Assembly: GCA_947579665.1 (NCBI GenBank) | Contig: OX388345.1 | Location: 57,961,454 to 58,025,453 of the forward strand | Source: Sympetrum striolatum | Lineage: Eukaryota; Arthropoda; Insecta; Odonata; Libellulidae | Direction of reading: 5' to 3' | DNA length: 64,000 bases | Notes under the pieces: model-generated | Told to the model about the DNA's origin: nothing | What the model saw: only the letters and a program-made list of their open reading frames with translations | Databases searched by the model: none | In this document: positions 34,646 to 48,309 of the stretch, piece after piece | How positions within the stretch are numbered: position 1 is the first letter of the stretch | Layout of the letters: every line of letters begins with the position of its first letter | Translations under genes and position numbers: made by a program

Positions 34646-35199
34646 CCACTTAATTTTGTTTTCTCGAAATATCGGAAAAAGAATGAATTAAAAAGGATTC
34701 ATACATTAGTGAAATCTGCTTTGGTTACTTATTCACGTATGTTACATCATTATCTTCCACAGATAATACGTGTGGCTATATATTGTTTAGCTATACGCGC
34801 CTATTACTAATTTATATAGATTTTATATAATTATCTTTCTAAATTCGGTCAATAGATATACCATTATTGAGAGTATTTAGTAAAAATTCTTATTTATAAA
34901 ATCGGGTGTAGCAGTAGACATAAAATAGCGAAGCACTGTGATTCTTAAATTTACGACGCACCCATATTTTACTTTTTCAGTATATAAATAATATTGCGTT
35001 ATAACAAACTGTTATGCTTTGCGAAGACTCCTTATGCAATTCAGTATTTAAGAATGTGTGTAATTGTCTAATTTTTGTTTTTGGTGAATGATATACATAT
35101 TATCTTCCTCGAAGGACGGCCTCGGTGGACATCGTCGGGTGACAACGTCTGGGGATGGCATTAATATTAGCCGGGAAGGAATAAATAAATACTTACTTA
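34646..35199. other. AT-rich non-coding DNA
   Basis: No gene is recognised. A GC-richer block at 35108-35170 (near GAAGGACGGCCTCGG) loosely resembles the bases before the third unit near 36050 and may belong to the tandem repeat that follows. Confidence 0.4.
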
Positions 35200-36130
35200 A
35201 TAAACAAAATCCGTGACTTATAAAGTGCAGTGAAGTTATTCCGTGATGTGAACATTTAAATACTGTAATTTTATTTATTCTATTGGTGAACTCTATTTGC
35301 TGAATCATCTATTGAACAATGCAGTGCACCCTCATCTAATTAGACTATTTTTACCTTATTGAACTGTTAATCTTCCATGTAACTCGTGGTGATGCACGTT
35401 TACAATCTATTTATTCAATTTTTATATTTCATCTATGTATTCAGTGTTTATTCCATCTTTTAAATAATATTTATTTATGTTCATATGCATATTTTTATGT
35501 AGTGTTTACATGTTTTTTCCCTTCCAGTTATCTCTCAGATTTTTATCAATTTTTATATATTCTATTTTATCTTTTCATATCACTGTTAAGTACTGTAATT
35601 ATTTAGATAAATAATCCGCGACGTGTTAAGTGAAATTTATCCGTGAAGTGGACATCCCAATAATGTACTTTTATTCTTAACTATTTATTGAATCATCAAT
35701 TGAAGAATTCAGTGTATCTTTATATATTCATACTATGTTAACCTATTTTACCTTTTAATATTTCATGTGGCTGATGGTGATTCACGATAACTATTTGATA
35801 TTTTTGTTATTCTAATCTTCCTATTCAGTGTTTCTTCCATATTTAAAGATAACATTTTTATATATTTATCTCTGCATATTTTTACTTACTATGTGTTTTT
35901 TCTATCTCAATTATTTATTTGGTTTTTAGCATTTTTAATATATCCTAAATTGTGTATTCATATCTCTGTTATCTAATGTAATTATTTATGTGCGTTATCA
36001 TTAAGGTATTTATTTTGTACTTGTACTTGTGAAATATCTGTAAGCAAAAGAGGGCGACGAAAGGCCTCACCTAACCCCGACATAAATAAATATGAGTAAA
36101 GTCGTGGGACTTAGTAAGTGCAGCTCGTCC
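35200..36130 (+). repeat. Degenerate tandem units of about 0.4 kb
   Basis: Unit A (from about 35205) and unit B (from about 35607) share CCGYGAC, a TCCGTGA-GTG block, TGAATCATC-ATTGAA, a GTATTCAGTGTTT-like block and a TGTAATTATTTA end. A third, truncated unit starts near 36095 (ACTTAGTAAGTGCAG). Identity is about 70% by eye. It abuts the right inverted arm and may be part of the same large element. Confidence 0.6.
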
Positions 36131-36299
36131 GGGAATTAGAAGGGCGTTGGGGGATACGACGTCGAAGGGTGTCGACATCTGGGGAGGTCGTTTTGGGAGG
36201 GTGTCCGTAGAGAATGAGGGGCTCTATCGAGGGCGAGGGCTTCCGGGGAGAGGAAGGTCGTTCACGGATGCGGTGGTCGTTGGCGTAGGAGGTCCGTGG

Positions 36300-36890
36300 A
36301 GTGGTAGGTACCCAGAGGAGGGATAGGGTCCGGGAGGGTTCCGTTTAAGATATCCTGGGAGAGGGTCCGGGGCGGGGGTATGGTAAGAGGGTCCGGGTAG
36401 AGGCTCTGGGGAGGGTTCGAGGAGAGGGTCCAGGGAGGGGGTCAGTGGATAGTGTCGGGTAGAAGGTCCGAGGAAGGTGTCCGGGGTAGGGGGTAAGGAG
36501 AGAGGGTCCGGGGAGGAGGTCCTGGGAGTGGGTCCGGGGAGTAGGACTGGGGAGGAGGCCTGGTAGTGGGTCCGGGTTGGTGGTCCGGGGAGGGGGTCAG
36601 TGGAGAGTGTCGGTTAGAAGGTCCAGGGAAGGGGTCCGGGGTAGGGGGTACGGAAAGAGGGTCCTGGGAGCGGGTCCGAGGAGGTTGTCCCGGGACACGG
36701 TCCAGGGTAGGGGGTACTGGGAGAGGGCCCAGGAAGAGGGTCCGGGGAGGGGATCCAGATAGAGGCTCCTGGGATTAAGTCCTGAGAGGTTGTCCTTGGA
36801 GAGTGTCTGAAGAGTGCGTTCTGGGAGTGGGTTTGGGGAGTAAGTCCCGGGAGCGGGTCCTGGTCGTGGGTCCGGAGAGAGTGTCTGGGT
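36300..36890 (+). repeat. G-rich degenerate minisatellite
   Basis: Units of roughly 18-21 bp with a GGGTCCGGGGAGG-like core. The plus strand is purine-rich with many G runs, giving G-quadruplex potential. The two forward frames at 36566-36778 and 36577-36762 are repeat artefacts. Confidence 0.8.
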
Positions 36891-36894
36891 ACTA

Positions 36895-37090
36895 GATATT
36901 TATATAAAATCGATAAAAATAATATAATTATAATAATATGATAATTATATAATAATTATATAATAATTATATAATAATTATATAATAATTATGTAATAAT
37001 TAAATAATAATTATGTAATAATTATATAATAATTATATAATAACAATAAAATAATTTTATAATAATAATATAGTAATAATATAACGATAA
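36895..37090. repeat. AATAATTAT microsatellite
   Basis: Tandem AATAATTAT-like units of nearly pure A/T, matching the AT tract of the left arm in position. Confidence 0.85.
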
Positions 37091-37616
37091 TAATAATAAA
37101 AACCGAGGTCGTCTTAGACTATGGCGCTCCACCGCGCGGATATTGCTCTTGCATTGCCATCGAAAATTCGCTTTATTTATCGGCGTCACAAATTCTCGCA
37201 GGATTTTAGTTTAGGTTCCTCTTTTGAAAGCTTCAAAAAACATTTTGGTATAACTTAGCTCTTATAAATTGTTGTAATTCACTACTATTTTCCTTACTTT
37301 AGATGAAAAGCTGCCGTAAAATAAGGGTTCGCCATATTGTTGCATAGATATTGCAAATTTTCAACTGTGATCGTTCAAACCCAGTATTATGAATCATACA
37401 AATGAGATTTACAATACTGTATCGTTTTTATCCGATGAAGTTGCTCATTTATGTTCACGATTGGTTTGAAGTTGATGAATTCAGCGAAAAACCAGTATTT
37501 TTCGTAAAACTTGGTCAACTTTGACCCCCCGTAGAATTGTAATGTGCGTGTACCAACGCAAATAATTTCGCAATTATATTCAGAATTTATTCAACAATGA
37601 CTTTGCGAAGTTTCAA

Positions 37617-40600
37617 TAACTGTGTGTTCAGATAGGTTAGTTCGCGAGAGGGAGTTTTCCATAGTTAGATGGTGCTAAAAGATCCAGCATTAAAAAGGGA
37701 CAGGCGCCACATGTCCAGGGACCGTCTTATAAGGCGATTCCTCGAGAGGTGCAGCGATAACAGCTGAGATGATGCATGGCTGCACTTCTAATCCGCTCAT
37801 AGAAAACGAGGGATGGAATCGTAAAACGTCTCGACGGGGAGTGGGGCGAGGCCCCATCAAAAAGAGACGATACGAAAGCGACCGACGGACGCACATAAAT
37901 TTATGACCTTTGCGGAGCGCATTCCGTGAAATAACATTTGGTTATCCCTCGTAAAGGGTCCAGTTTCGGTGATTAACAGGTACACGTTGTGGTTGTTAAT
38001 TTGACCATCTCGTGGACCAAGTCGGAATGCGCAGCGACGTAGGGTTGTGTCCCCGGGATTTATTCATCAATATTTCATTCCCGGAAATATTTCGAGCTCA
38101 TTTTTTCCCTTTATTATCCCCATCATGGAGCATCCTTTCCTGATTATTATGTCCACGAAGGGCTTATTTCTTGATTATTACACCCAAGATTGATGTAGCA
38201 CCATGTTTCTCAAGTTTTGTAACGGGGTATATCTTCGAAGGAGAGTAGAACTTCCCAGGGTAGGGGTGCAAGAACCCCTTGTCCCTCTCGAGTCCTCACC
38301 CAGGGAGGGAAAAAATTAGAATTTTCCTCTCCCTTATAGTCCATCTATTTCCACGGTTTCCCAGCAGCCATAACTCACGTCGAGGGACATGTATGGAAGT
38401 GACCCTCCACATCGAGAGCGGGACCACTCCCGCAACCACCGAACCCACGTCCCCAGACAGCAACCCACACTTCCTTTTTTCCTCTCCCACCCGTTCAAAT
38501 GGCGCGCGTCTCCTTTGACCACACCCAAATCACTGGGAGTCCCACGTCACACCTACTGTTCCACCCACCGACGAAGGTTGCGTTTTACGGTGTGCAATAA
38601 CGCAAGATAAATACGAGGTAAATCCGCTCCTGGCGAGAAAATTGTTTGTCAAACACTCGAGGCGTGATTATATGAGTTTTTCTCGCTATTGATGGGTGAG
38701 GAAATTTTGCGTAGGGCGTAAAATATCATGTTCGTGTCTTCATTACCGCTGTCCTTAATTGATTGCATTCAGCTGTTGATTTAAGCACACTGATACATTG
38801 GGCGATTATCTTCAAGAACTAAGTTGAGGGAAATTTGTTAAGGTAAATAGGTTTATTAATTCGTAAAGTTTGAAAGATGGTGCTATGAAAAAATCTGGCT
38901 GATCGTATTGATTGAGATATTAGCATTCTCATATTTCTTTGCATGAATCTTTAATATTTGATTTACCGAATTTAACAAAAAATATGAGGAAATAACTCCT
39001 CTGTTTTGTCCCGTTAAAACCAGTTAAGATAAATTAGATTTGACGATGATTGAAGCACAAGGTAAATGGCGAATAAAGCAAATTGGTGGAAATTGGCAAA
39101 TTATAATTGTGGAATCTTTATAGCGATAGAGCTGTATTGCATCAGAGCAGAGTCAATTTACCGATGGGCAACTTCTAATTCTAAGACATTATTACATCTA
39201 GGGGTATTCCACTGTCTCAGTTTTTTATAGAGAGTTCTAAGAGAAGCAGTGTATATTTGTACTTAAACAGTTATCACCTGAAGTAATTTCAACATTTTTA
39301 ACTTTATCTATACCAAATTGACATTCTGACTTACTTATACCTATTTTCTCTTCACAGTGTGGACTTAAGTGGATAAATTAACAGTTAATAGTTATTAATT
39401 GACGATTTTCTACTTTGTAAATATCCTGTGAATGATACATTTTTCGTTATTCAATGAGAACGGAACGTACCCTTTTGTATGTTATTTCCTGTAATTGAAA
39501 TATGCATGAAATATCATCTCAACCAAATAAAGGTTTTCTCCCTTACTATATTATGTAAATGGGCAAAATTTACCGCATGAAATGTGATCACAGTGATACT
39601 GCAATCTTTTTTATAATTTTAGAAATCATATTAAATTGATTTGGCTCAATTTGGTCGTTTATCTTGAAAATAAGTATTTTCTTTCATTAGTAGTCATACA
39701 TAAAATGATTTTGGTTCACAAGGGTAATGGCAGACGCATAGTCAATCGAGCATGTTAAAAGATACATGAATTTATGTATGGCCTCTTGCTTGAAAAGTGC
39801 GATGTTAGTCACGTGTAAATGTATTTCCTACCTAATATAGATGGTTATACCTTGAATAAAGTTGGAATAGAGTTGAGTCATCGTAAAAACTGAATGATTT
39901 TCAGCACTAAGAAATAATTGTTAGATCACGATTTAGGATGACGTGGCCTATGAAGATGAGTGGAAAATTTACCTATGGTGACGTTCGTTTTTCAGCTCAT
40001 GGTCATCTGACAATTTCCAAGATTATTTTACGTTATTCACAGATTTTGATTCATTACACTTAGGCGGAAGAATTATCATCCTAAACATTTTATTACTCAG
40101 AGGAATTGATGCGTTATCAAGAAACACAACTCTTTTAACAATATCCTAAGATTTTTAGAACATCTTAACTACCGATCACAATTTTGAATTGTGCAAGCTA
40201 AAGAAACTCTACGATGCTTTCAGAGTTGAAATACACATAATTAGAGTTTATGTTAGCTTAAAATATTTTACGAGAATCCTGCAGTTTTTAAAACATTTTC
40301 TTGGAACGTTTACACAACAATAAAACCTCAACAAAACCAGAAGGAAATAAAAGAATACTGCCGATAAATTGGCACGGCCGGTTTCCGATGCATTAATCAA
40401 GAAAACATGAAAACGCTTTCTCGCAAAGCCAACTTGTACAACTTTTTCTCCCAGTTACTTGGCAGAGGTCGTAGCAGTATGTACCTAGAGGATATTAGGA
40501 TCATAGATAACCTCTTTTGATTAATATCTCATCATGATAAACTACTCGCCATCAGCCTCATTGGTAGTGATATCCCATTTGATGATCAATTCTTAGAATT

Positions 40601-41150
40601 GGACTAAACCCTCGCGGATAATCTTGCCACATTTCTCCAAGTAAGAAGTAATTATGGCTACAACTAATGATGTCTGCAAGGCCAACACTAGGCCTAGATT
40701 AAAATGCTACGGGGAATACGAAGACAGTATTTTATTTAATGGCGTTCCGTAAGGTCAGGTCAATTCGTAATAACAAGTATGAAATAAATTTGAGGATTCT
40801 CAAATCTCTTCATGCCTATTATAAAAGGCGATAAACTTGAAAGGTGCAAGAAACGATGACGATGAAGATGGTATCCAATATTTTCTGACAAGTGTATTTT
40901 CCCCAGTATTTCCTAATTTTAACGACAGTAATGTGCTGAGAGTGTTAATCAGGAGTTTAGAAAATTTTTCTTTGATGAGAAAATAAGTCGTTCCTCTCTA
41001 TGTCGGAGCGATTTTAAATCGTTGCTTGGATCGTGACTTTTATTTACTAATGTAGCATTAATAGAGATAACTATTTTGAATGCAATGATATATAACTCTG
41101 TATATTTCACCTCCATACCAAATAATTACAGTAAAATTTAATTTTAACAT
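37617..41150. other. Non-coding DNA with a GC-richer island and one dispersed motif
   Basis: The interval 37640-38640 is GC-richer, with overlapping frames on both strands (37690-37896 and 38279-38610) that match nothing known. CACGGCCGGTTTCC at 40373-40386 is a diverged copy 4 of the CGACCGGTTTC motif. The rest is AT-rich and featureless. Confidence 0.4.
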
Positions 41151-41220
41151 TAAATTAATTAATTAATTTAATTCAAAATTGAATTAATTAATTAAAAAAT
41201 AATTTTAAAATTAAATTAAT
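41151..41220. repeat. TTAA-rich palindromic AT tract
   Basis: Near-perfect self-complementary sequence made of TTAATTAA units around CAAAATTG, followed by AAAATTAAATTAAT. It could be an unstable, cruciform-prone site. Confidence 0.7.
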
Positions 41221-44200
41221 AGCTTAAAACTAATTTTTCGAAATTATTAATAATTAGTACGTTTAAAAATTCAATAATATTCAAACCTTCGCTACTGGGA
41301 ATGTTTTTCATTTTTTAAGCAGAACATGAGCATATAATATTATGTATTTGTATTTATAGATGTTCATAATTACCTAAAAACATTAATGAATTATTCCTCT
41401 ACATCCAAAAACGATAGAAAATATATCTCTATTATTAATAGTTAACTATTCAAATCATCTGACGAGTATTTTCTCTTCTGTTATGCGCATTTACGCATAA
41501 ATAACCTCCTTAACTTGAAGCGTAAACTCAACCCTAAATATTATCTGCCCATGACTTAAATCTAACCGTAGCGTCAAAGAATTTTTCCCCTCCGAAATCT
41601 CATATATTTTTCATTTGAAATTCTTCACAAACACCGAATACATTTTCCATCGCTTTAATCTTTTGACCTTCTCATCTATAATCCCCTGTTTCACGCAGAT
41701 ATCCCGTTCCCTTGGGAATCTCCCCCATGTGACGGAACATGGGACAGGGATCTCATTATAACAACCCTCAGTCCCTTAATTGAGATTAACAATGCCGATT
41801 CTTACTCTCTGACAAATTATTATTACGTCATATGAAAGTGACGTCCCCGCAACCCTCACGGAAAAACCTGTCCGTACGCTACGAACCCTTTTTCCATTGA
41901 ACCACTTCTCAGAAATCGGTTCTCCAAGAATCTTTCTAAAGATATTTCCTCGAACAACCTCTTAAACTCTCGATCATTTCCGATAGTGAAGAAGATAATT
42001 TTTAAGAGGATAAGCCTTTCCCCTTAAATTTATGCGAGGGCGGAAAGGTCTGAGAAATATTTTGTCAACGAAGATTTACCGTCCGTCATGGCCTCAACCT
42101 CCCCCTTTAACGATCTTTTTAAGCCCCAATTGAAGTGGGGAATGCCGCTCACAAAAAGTTCCTTTCGTTACGATCAGGTATGATTCCCACGTTCTGGCTG
42201 TAGATGACTCTGAGGTCGCGCTCTATCATCCTTTAAAATCCATTCTCTTATGGGATTCCTTATTTTATGTCACGGTTGGCTTGAAAATGTTGTCGGCGAG
42301 ATGTAAAGTGTTCAGGGAGATAAAAGATATTTGTATGAACTGAGAATATCGCTGGTTAGATAAGATGATGTAGGGATAAACGTATGAGAAAGTAAATAAT
42401 GGAATGATGGGACACTGTTAAGTCTCTATATCCAAGTTCACACCGAGAAATATATTCTTGGAATAATTTAACATAGAAGTAAATTAAAATCTCATCAAAA
42501 TGACATATTTCTTCTCTTGAAGTTGTTAAAGCCTTTCAAAAACGGCCATAACGTTTGGAGAGACATTTCAATCTGTCCATCCTTCATGATACAAAAGTTA
42601 ACTCAGAATTCAAGATAATATATAATATCTTATTTTTGTTAGTTGCTGAACGAATTCAAATTGATTGAACATCACTGTTGGTAAAGCGTAAGATTTTAAC
42701 AGCTTAGTAAACTTTCATATAATGTCTCGAGAAATAAATTCTATATGTAACGAAACATTAGAAGCATATGGCACTCTTATATTACACGTAACAGAAAGAA
42801 CTTACAGGACACTGGTTGAGAAACAAAGGCGTATAGAGCAGTAATTACACAGGTGCATATCGCAGAAAGCACTCACAGATACATGTCGTAGAAAGAAAAT
42901 TCACTCTCAAGAAATGGTGACAGCTGCTTACAGAAAAGGGAAAGTTTATCAGTGTAACGTAGTCTCTATTTCTCGCAGAATGTTTACAGCTGCTTAAATA
43001 TTATTTCTATTTGTCTCAGGTTGAAATGAAATTTATGTAAAGGAAAGTAATTTTACGGTACCTACAACTTTTCCAAGGCACGTTCCATTAAATGCCAACG
43101 GTAAAAAAATTCTATAGCTTCTAATTTCATAATTTGTTTTATAAGTCGAAAATTGAAGAATTTCTTATAATAGGTCTCAAAAGTAAATTATACATATTTT
43201 AAATGCATATATAATAAAAATTAAATAAAGTCGGAGGCTCTCGCAAAATTTAATCTTTGTACCAGGTAAACTACTATTGCAAATAAAAGTTATTGTATTT
43301 CCTAGAAAGAATATTAGTTTTTCCACGTTGTATAATGAATCCTTGTTTCAATTACTTAAGTATTAAATTGATAATATAATAGCTTGTTGCTTCTGTCTTT
43401 TTTTATTTGCTCGAATATACTCCTTTATAAGTAGCTTTAATGCTAAAATATATGGACCGAAGAGATACTTATATCTTACATTTTCCGAATTATTTCTTTG
43501 AATAACACTCGAATTGACTCAATTTTCGCCACATTCGATGGCTACTATTTTAAATATATTTTGAAGTTTGGTCTCAGTAGGGTCTCTATAGTCTTTGACT
43601 CGTGAAGTATCATTATAGTCCAGATTAACCTGCTGCCCCTATAATTTCTTTTCGTACCACTCTATTCGTCCTTTTTCCTCTCAACTATTACCCTGTATTT
43701 CTCCATCCCGTTACCCTTTTGACTCCACTTCCTCTCCTATCTCAACCCCTGTTCCACTCCCCTATTCCCTCGGCGACAAGTTGGGTCCAAAAAGAAGAGG
43801 GGTTTGATGAAATGAAAAGGGAAAGTGGTTGATGGTAAAATTCTCGATGATTCTGGATTGACCCTTCATAATTTGCCGAACATCACGTTTGTATCATTTC
43901 AGTGTGCGTGCCTTTCGTCGAATTAGTCAAGAACATAATGGTGGGGGATTTTCAATATGGTGATTTCTGAGTTATCATGACTTTTTTCGCTGTTCAGTTT
44001 TCTAGTAGGTTTCTAGTAATTTTTTAGTTTTCTAGTAATCTTTGAATGTTATTTTCATCCTTCGTATTATCAGCACTAGTGATACAGATATTTGAATTCT
44101 TAAAATATATTTTTCGCAAGTAATCTGTGTTTTGATATATACAGTTAATAGATAAGACTGATATAATTTTCTTTTAGTAATTACCTCAAAATAAATATCA

Positions 44201-44742
44201 ACAACATCATAGTGTATCAAAATCAATCCTGTTTATGAAAAATATTTTTCTTTTGCTTATTTTAAAATGAAAGAACTGACACCTATTCCTGTTAGTGTTT
44301 TTCACGACATAATTTATGCGAATCATTTTATCCGATAACCAAGGTTTCCTCTAATGAATACCTTGGCAACCACTTAAACTACTTTTTTATAAATATAAAT
44401 AAAAAATACCTGTTCAACCAATATTTCGAATGACCAATGCTATTTTTATAAGTATTAAACCCTGAGGCTCCAGTTTATACATATATTTTTAGCATAGTTT
44501 ATTACGGATGCTTTTATGGGATTACGTAGCTCATTTTGTCTAAGATTTACAATGTGTTTTCTTCTTTATAATTCATGGTGCAGTTCTATTACCTTAGAGT
44601 CTAATATATTTCCGCTAAAAGAAGAAAAAAGAGGTAACTACGTTTATAATTCATCAATCAATTTAAAATAACATATGGTTCTCGTAATATACTCCCTAGA
44701 ACCAATATCAAGTTTACTAATGATATTTATTTAAATTTTCAG
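41221..44742. other. Non-coding DNA, no gene recognised
   Basis: A pyrimidine-rich tract lies at about 43655-43770. No frame beyond chance length, RNA gene or repeat was identified. Confidence 0.4.
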
Positions 44743-44849
44743 AGGAGTATGCTGTTAGGACAAAGGCGGAAGTGCTGAACCATCCAAATCATTGAAGAGA
44801 GATAACTATCAAGACAGCCAGAGCAGCACAAGGATGACTGGCGGCTGAG
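44743..44849 (+). ncRNA. Candidate non-coding or UTR exon
   Basis: TTTACTAATGA (branch-point-like TACTAAT near 44715-44721) is followed by a T-rich tract and AG at 44741-44742. Then come 107 bases and a strong GAG|GTAAGT donor at 44850. All three forward frames contain stops, so if spliced it is a 5'/3' UTR or long non-coding RNA exon. Evidence is splice signals only. Confidence 0.3.
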
Positions 44850-44855
44850 GTAAGT

Positions 44856-47800
44856 CTGAAAGAATCTCATATCACACTAGGGCTTTATTGATGCCCGACT
44901 GCTTTTTTTCGGTTTGGCGAAAATACCCATATACAGTGGCGGCATACATAGCATAGTGACGCCCTAATGACAGACCTCTCTTCGCCAAAGGATCCTTTTT
45001 CCCAACAGAAAGCTATTATCTTAAGACGACGAGCTGATTGTTGTTCCACTCCTGCAGAAGGGCCTCTCGACAAAATATCGCACCTTTTATCTCTCCAAAT
45101 CTAGTCGAGTCCTTATGTTTACCGTGGCACTATTCACGGGTTTTCCGGAAAACCATCTCTTTTGTGTCGGGTAGAAAGAGAGGCAAAAATGCGTTCAACC
45201 CCACAGAAATGGCGCCGTTTGCCCAACACGCTCGCACATAAATAATACATGCCAAAAGAAACTGAAATTCAAGGGCAAAGTCCCTTGTCTGTGACGCAAG
45301 GGAGCGGGTGTGGCAGGCAACCACCCCATTAGCTGTTCGTTTAGAGTCAGACGCTGCTCTATTCTACCGCCCTTCTTTTCACCCATGTCATCTTCGTGGA
45401 GGCGGTTACGATGGGGGAGGAGGTCATGGGGTCGCAAAAGGAAAGGGGAGGGCTCTAGGAAAGAGTGGGAACTAGAAAAAGGAAGAACAAAGGGAGACGG
45501 AAGTGGTCCATGATGTATATACTTGTGTAATTTCGCTATTTGTGAGCATAGTAATATCATTTATACCGGATTGGATTCTCTTGCAGGTATATTTGCTAAA
45601 ATACCTTCAATTTTCAACTCTTTTTCTTCCGATAAAAACTTTGATCCATTTTACTTACCTCTTACATCTATTCTGAATATGGCTGCGAGAGACTAATTTA
45701 AAACTTTGTAACTCTGATCTCTGTAATCTCGTACCTTGCGTTGATATTTATATCTTTTAATAATTTCATCATTATTACTATTATTGTTGATCGTCAACTG
45801 TAATTGTTGACGTATTACAATAAATAAATTAAAGGTTAAGCCATATATGTCTTATAATAAATAAATAATAGATAGGTTAGATATGACCAAATTTTTGCTC
45901 CTAAATACGCACTCCTCTACCATTAAAATATGTTGGCGGATTTAATTAATCCTTTAATAATTACTTAAAAATGTCCAGTGAAATAGTTAGTATTGGATTT
46001 TTTAAATAATCTATATCTGTAACTACAGTACTTACTATCTGAAAAATAAGATTGTTTGTACACCTTATCCGTAAGCAGCTCCGTCGATTCATTCGTAACT
46101 CATTGTCAGACCTAACTTCGTCCTTCTCCTTTTAGCGGAAATGCGAAATCTGATGTTCAAAGAGAGCATAGAATGATTTGAAATGTCAACCTTAAATGAT
46201 CATGTGGGATATGCGGAATCGAGCATTATACTTTGAAAGATTTGAATTTTGAAACGCTTTTTTTCTGTATTTTTTAGTGCTTCTTATTGTTTATTTTTGT
46301 AATACAATGGGCATCATTCACTTCGCTCACCTCCATTCGTGCCTAGTCTCTCATGGAAATGATTTCTCTGGTATCCTTCAGTAGACTTCAATCAACTATT
46401 TGTTTTAGTTAATAGATTTACGAATTTAAAGATACACCAATTTAGTTATACCTTCCAACCAAGTAGTCTGATTGGCAGATTTTTCAGCGTGAGCTACTTT
46501 CAAGGAACGATGAATACCAATAATGTTCCTTTTTCCTATGACAAAATATTCCCTGATAAAAATATTCACAGCAAAATTTCAATTAATCGTATTATCTGAG
46601 TTTTAGTGATTTCAAGTAACAATAGTTTCCCGATCATTCCTAATTTTAATCGTAAAATTCACGCTATATTTAGAATATTTTTTTCCTTCGAATTTTTAAC
46701 ATCATTATATTTTTGCGACTCATCTTCTTAGCCCTAAATTTTGTATAATATATCATTAACTTACGTTATATCGTTTGACTCATGGGTTTTCACCTCTCGC
46801 TAGAGAAGTTCAAGTTGCAGTATTTTGTGGTTTCCGAGTACTGAATTTGTTTTTAATTTATGAAGTTTATTTTACTATAGTCTTGAGAATAAGTGTTTCT
46901 GTCACATTTGCCTTTAAAATACGTATTCTATTCCTTTCTATGAGTATATTGCTCCAAGTTTTTTGAAAACAAGAGGGACAAGAGATTACACTGTACATTT
47001 GAATCTTTGAAGATGAAATATTTACAAAATGATTATAGCATAGCAACATTTTGAGCCATATGATTGACATGCAATAGTAGACGTTAAAGATTAGATCCTA
47101 ATACATCCCAACCTTACAGTACGCAAATGTGGATTCTTCTGATCTTCTTAATTTTGGTCATCAAATTATTACAATAATAACTCAAATTTTACACAAATAA
47201 AATATTTAATCGACAATCTTTCCGCGATTATATTTACATCAGCAACTCTAACGTAAAGTCGGTCTAATTCCTTCTAGAACTCCCTACTCTAACCCAACAA
47301 CAACCAGTTTTGTAGAGCATCTCCCCTCTCTATTACTTAGTACTTGGTGCTTATTAGATCCTGGGACAACTTTTCGGAACGCATTCTTAAGTAGGGGCAG
47401 ACATCGCTATAATTGCTATGCGTCACCGTCACAAGAGGGGCAACAAAAAAAAACACCGACCCCAAAGAAGATGGATGCAGCGCTGGGAACCCAAAAAGAG
47501 CCTCCCATTTGCGATGCAGAAGACGAGAGTGATTTTTGCGAGTGAAAGTGGGGATGAGCAGAAGGAATGCAGAAGCACGTTTCGAATGGCCGAATATCTT
47601 CCGAAAGGGAATAACTGATTAAAGGAGAAGATTCGCGGAAAGTAAGAGATGATGAATAAATGAAAGAGGGATATTTTGGAAAGAGGGTAGACGGCGGGTG
47701 ACAAGGCTCGTTAGTTGGGCATGGAGCAAGTTCGCCCCTCTTCTGCCCCTTCCTCGCCCCCGCCCTCTGCCCCATCCACTTGCTCCCCCTTCTCTACGCA

Positions 47801-48305
47801 CAACTTTTGCTTTCGACCGCAAAACCCTTCGTTTCATCCCGTAGACAAAGGACTCCCCTTCCACTGCCGATCCTCTTTTGTCTCCCACCCAACGTCCCCT
47901 TCGCTTGTTTTAATATTTATTGATCATCGGAGAGATCTTCGTTTGTACGGACGATTTCTTCCTCGACTTGATTACGGGACCGCCGGTCGTGATTAACGAC
48001 TGCGAAAGCGCTTTTGTCCCAAAGCGTTTACAAGCTCATCAGTGATATATTGCCGCAAGGGGATGTGATTATCCGGATTCTAAAGCAAAAAGGAGTCGAT
48101 TATTGTGAGGTTAAATACTAGGTTGTGGGACTTTACTCAAATTTCCGATGGGACAAACTTGGCAAAAGATTGAAAATGTCGTATTATTTCCTTATAATAG
48201 CTCAGTCTTTTAAAAGAGTAGCTAAATAAGGTGAAATATATTAATACTCTATTCGTTCTTGAATAATATAAGCAAAGCTTTTTTAATGATCATACTGATG
48301 ATTAT
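44856..48305. other. Non-coding DNA, no gene recognised
   Basis: GC-richer islands at 45190-45510 and 47400-47900 hold overlapping frames on both strands (45195-45560, 47416-47775, 47619-47888 and 47715-47996). They are biased by purine/pyrimidine tracts and match no family. Confidence 0.4.
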
Positions 48306-48309
48306 TAAA

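Larger units (their letters stand above)
36288..37616 (-). repeat. Right arm of the large inverted repeat
   Basis: This arm is the reverse complement of 26668-28033 with the same block order: minisatellite (36300-36890), AT tract (36895-37090) and unique block (37095-37616). The inner boundary is near GGAGGTCCGTGGAGTGG at 36288 and the outer one near GAAGTTTCAA at 37616. No target duplication is visible at the outer ends. Confidence 0.8.

Noticed and set aside
36566..36778. Gly/Arg-rich frames
   Set aside because: Artefacts of the G-rich minisatellite.
47416..47996. Cluster of overlapping frames on both strands
   Set aside because: It lies in a purine/pyrimidine-biased GC island where stops are rare in several frames at once.
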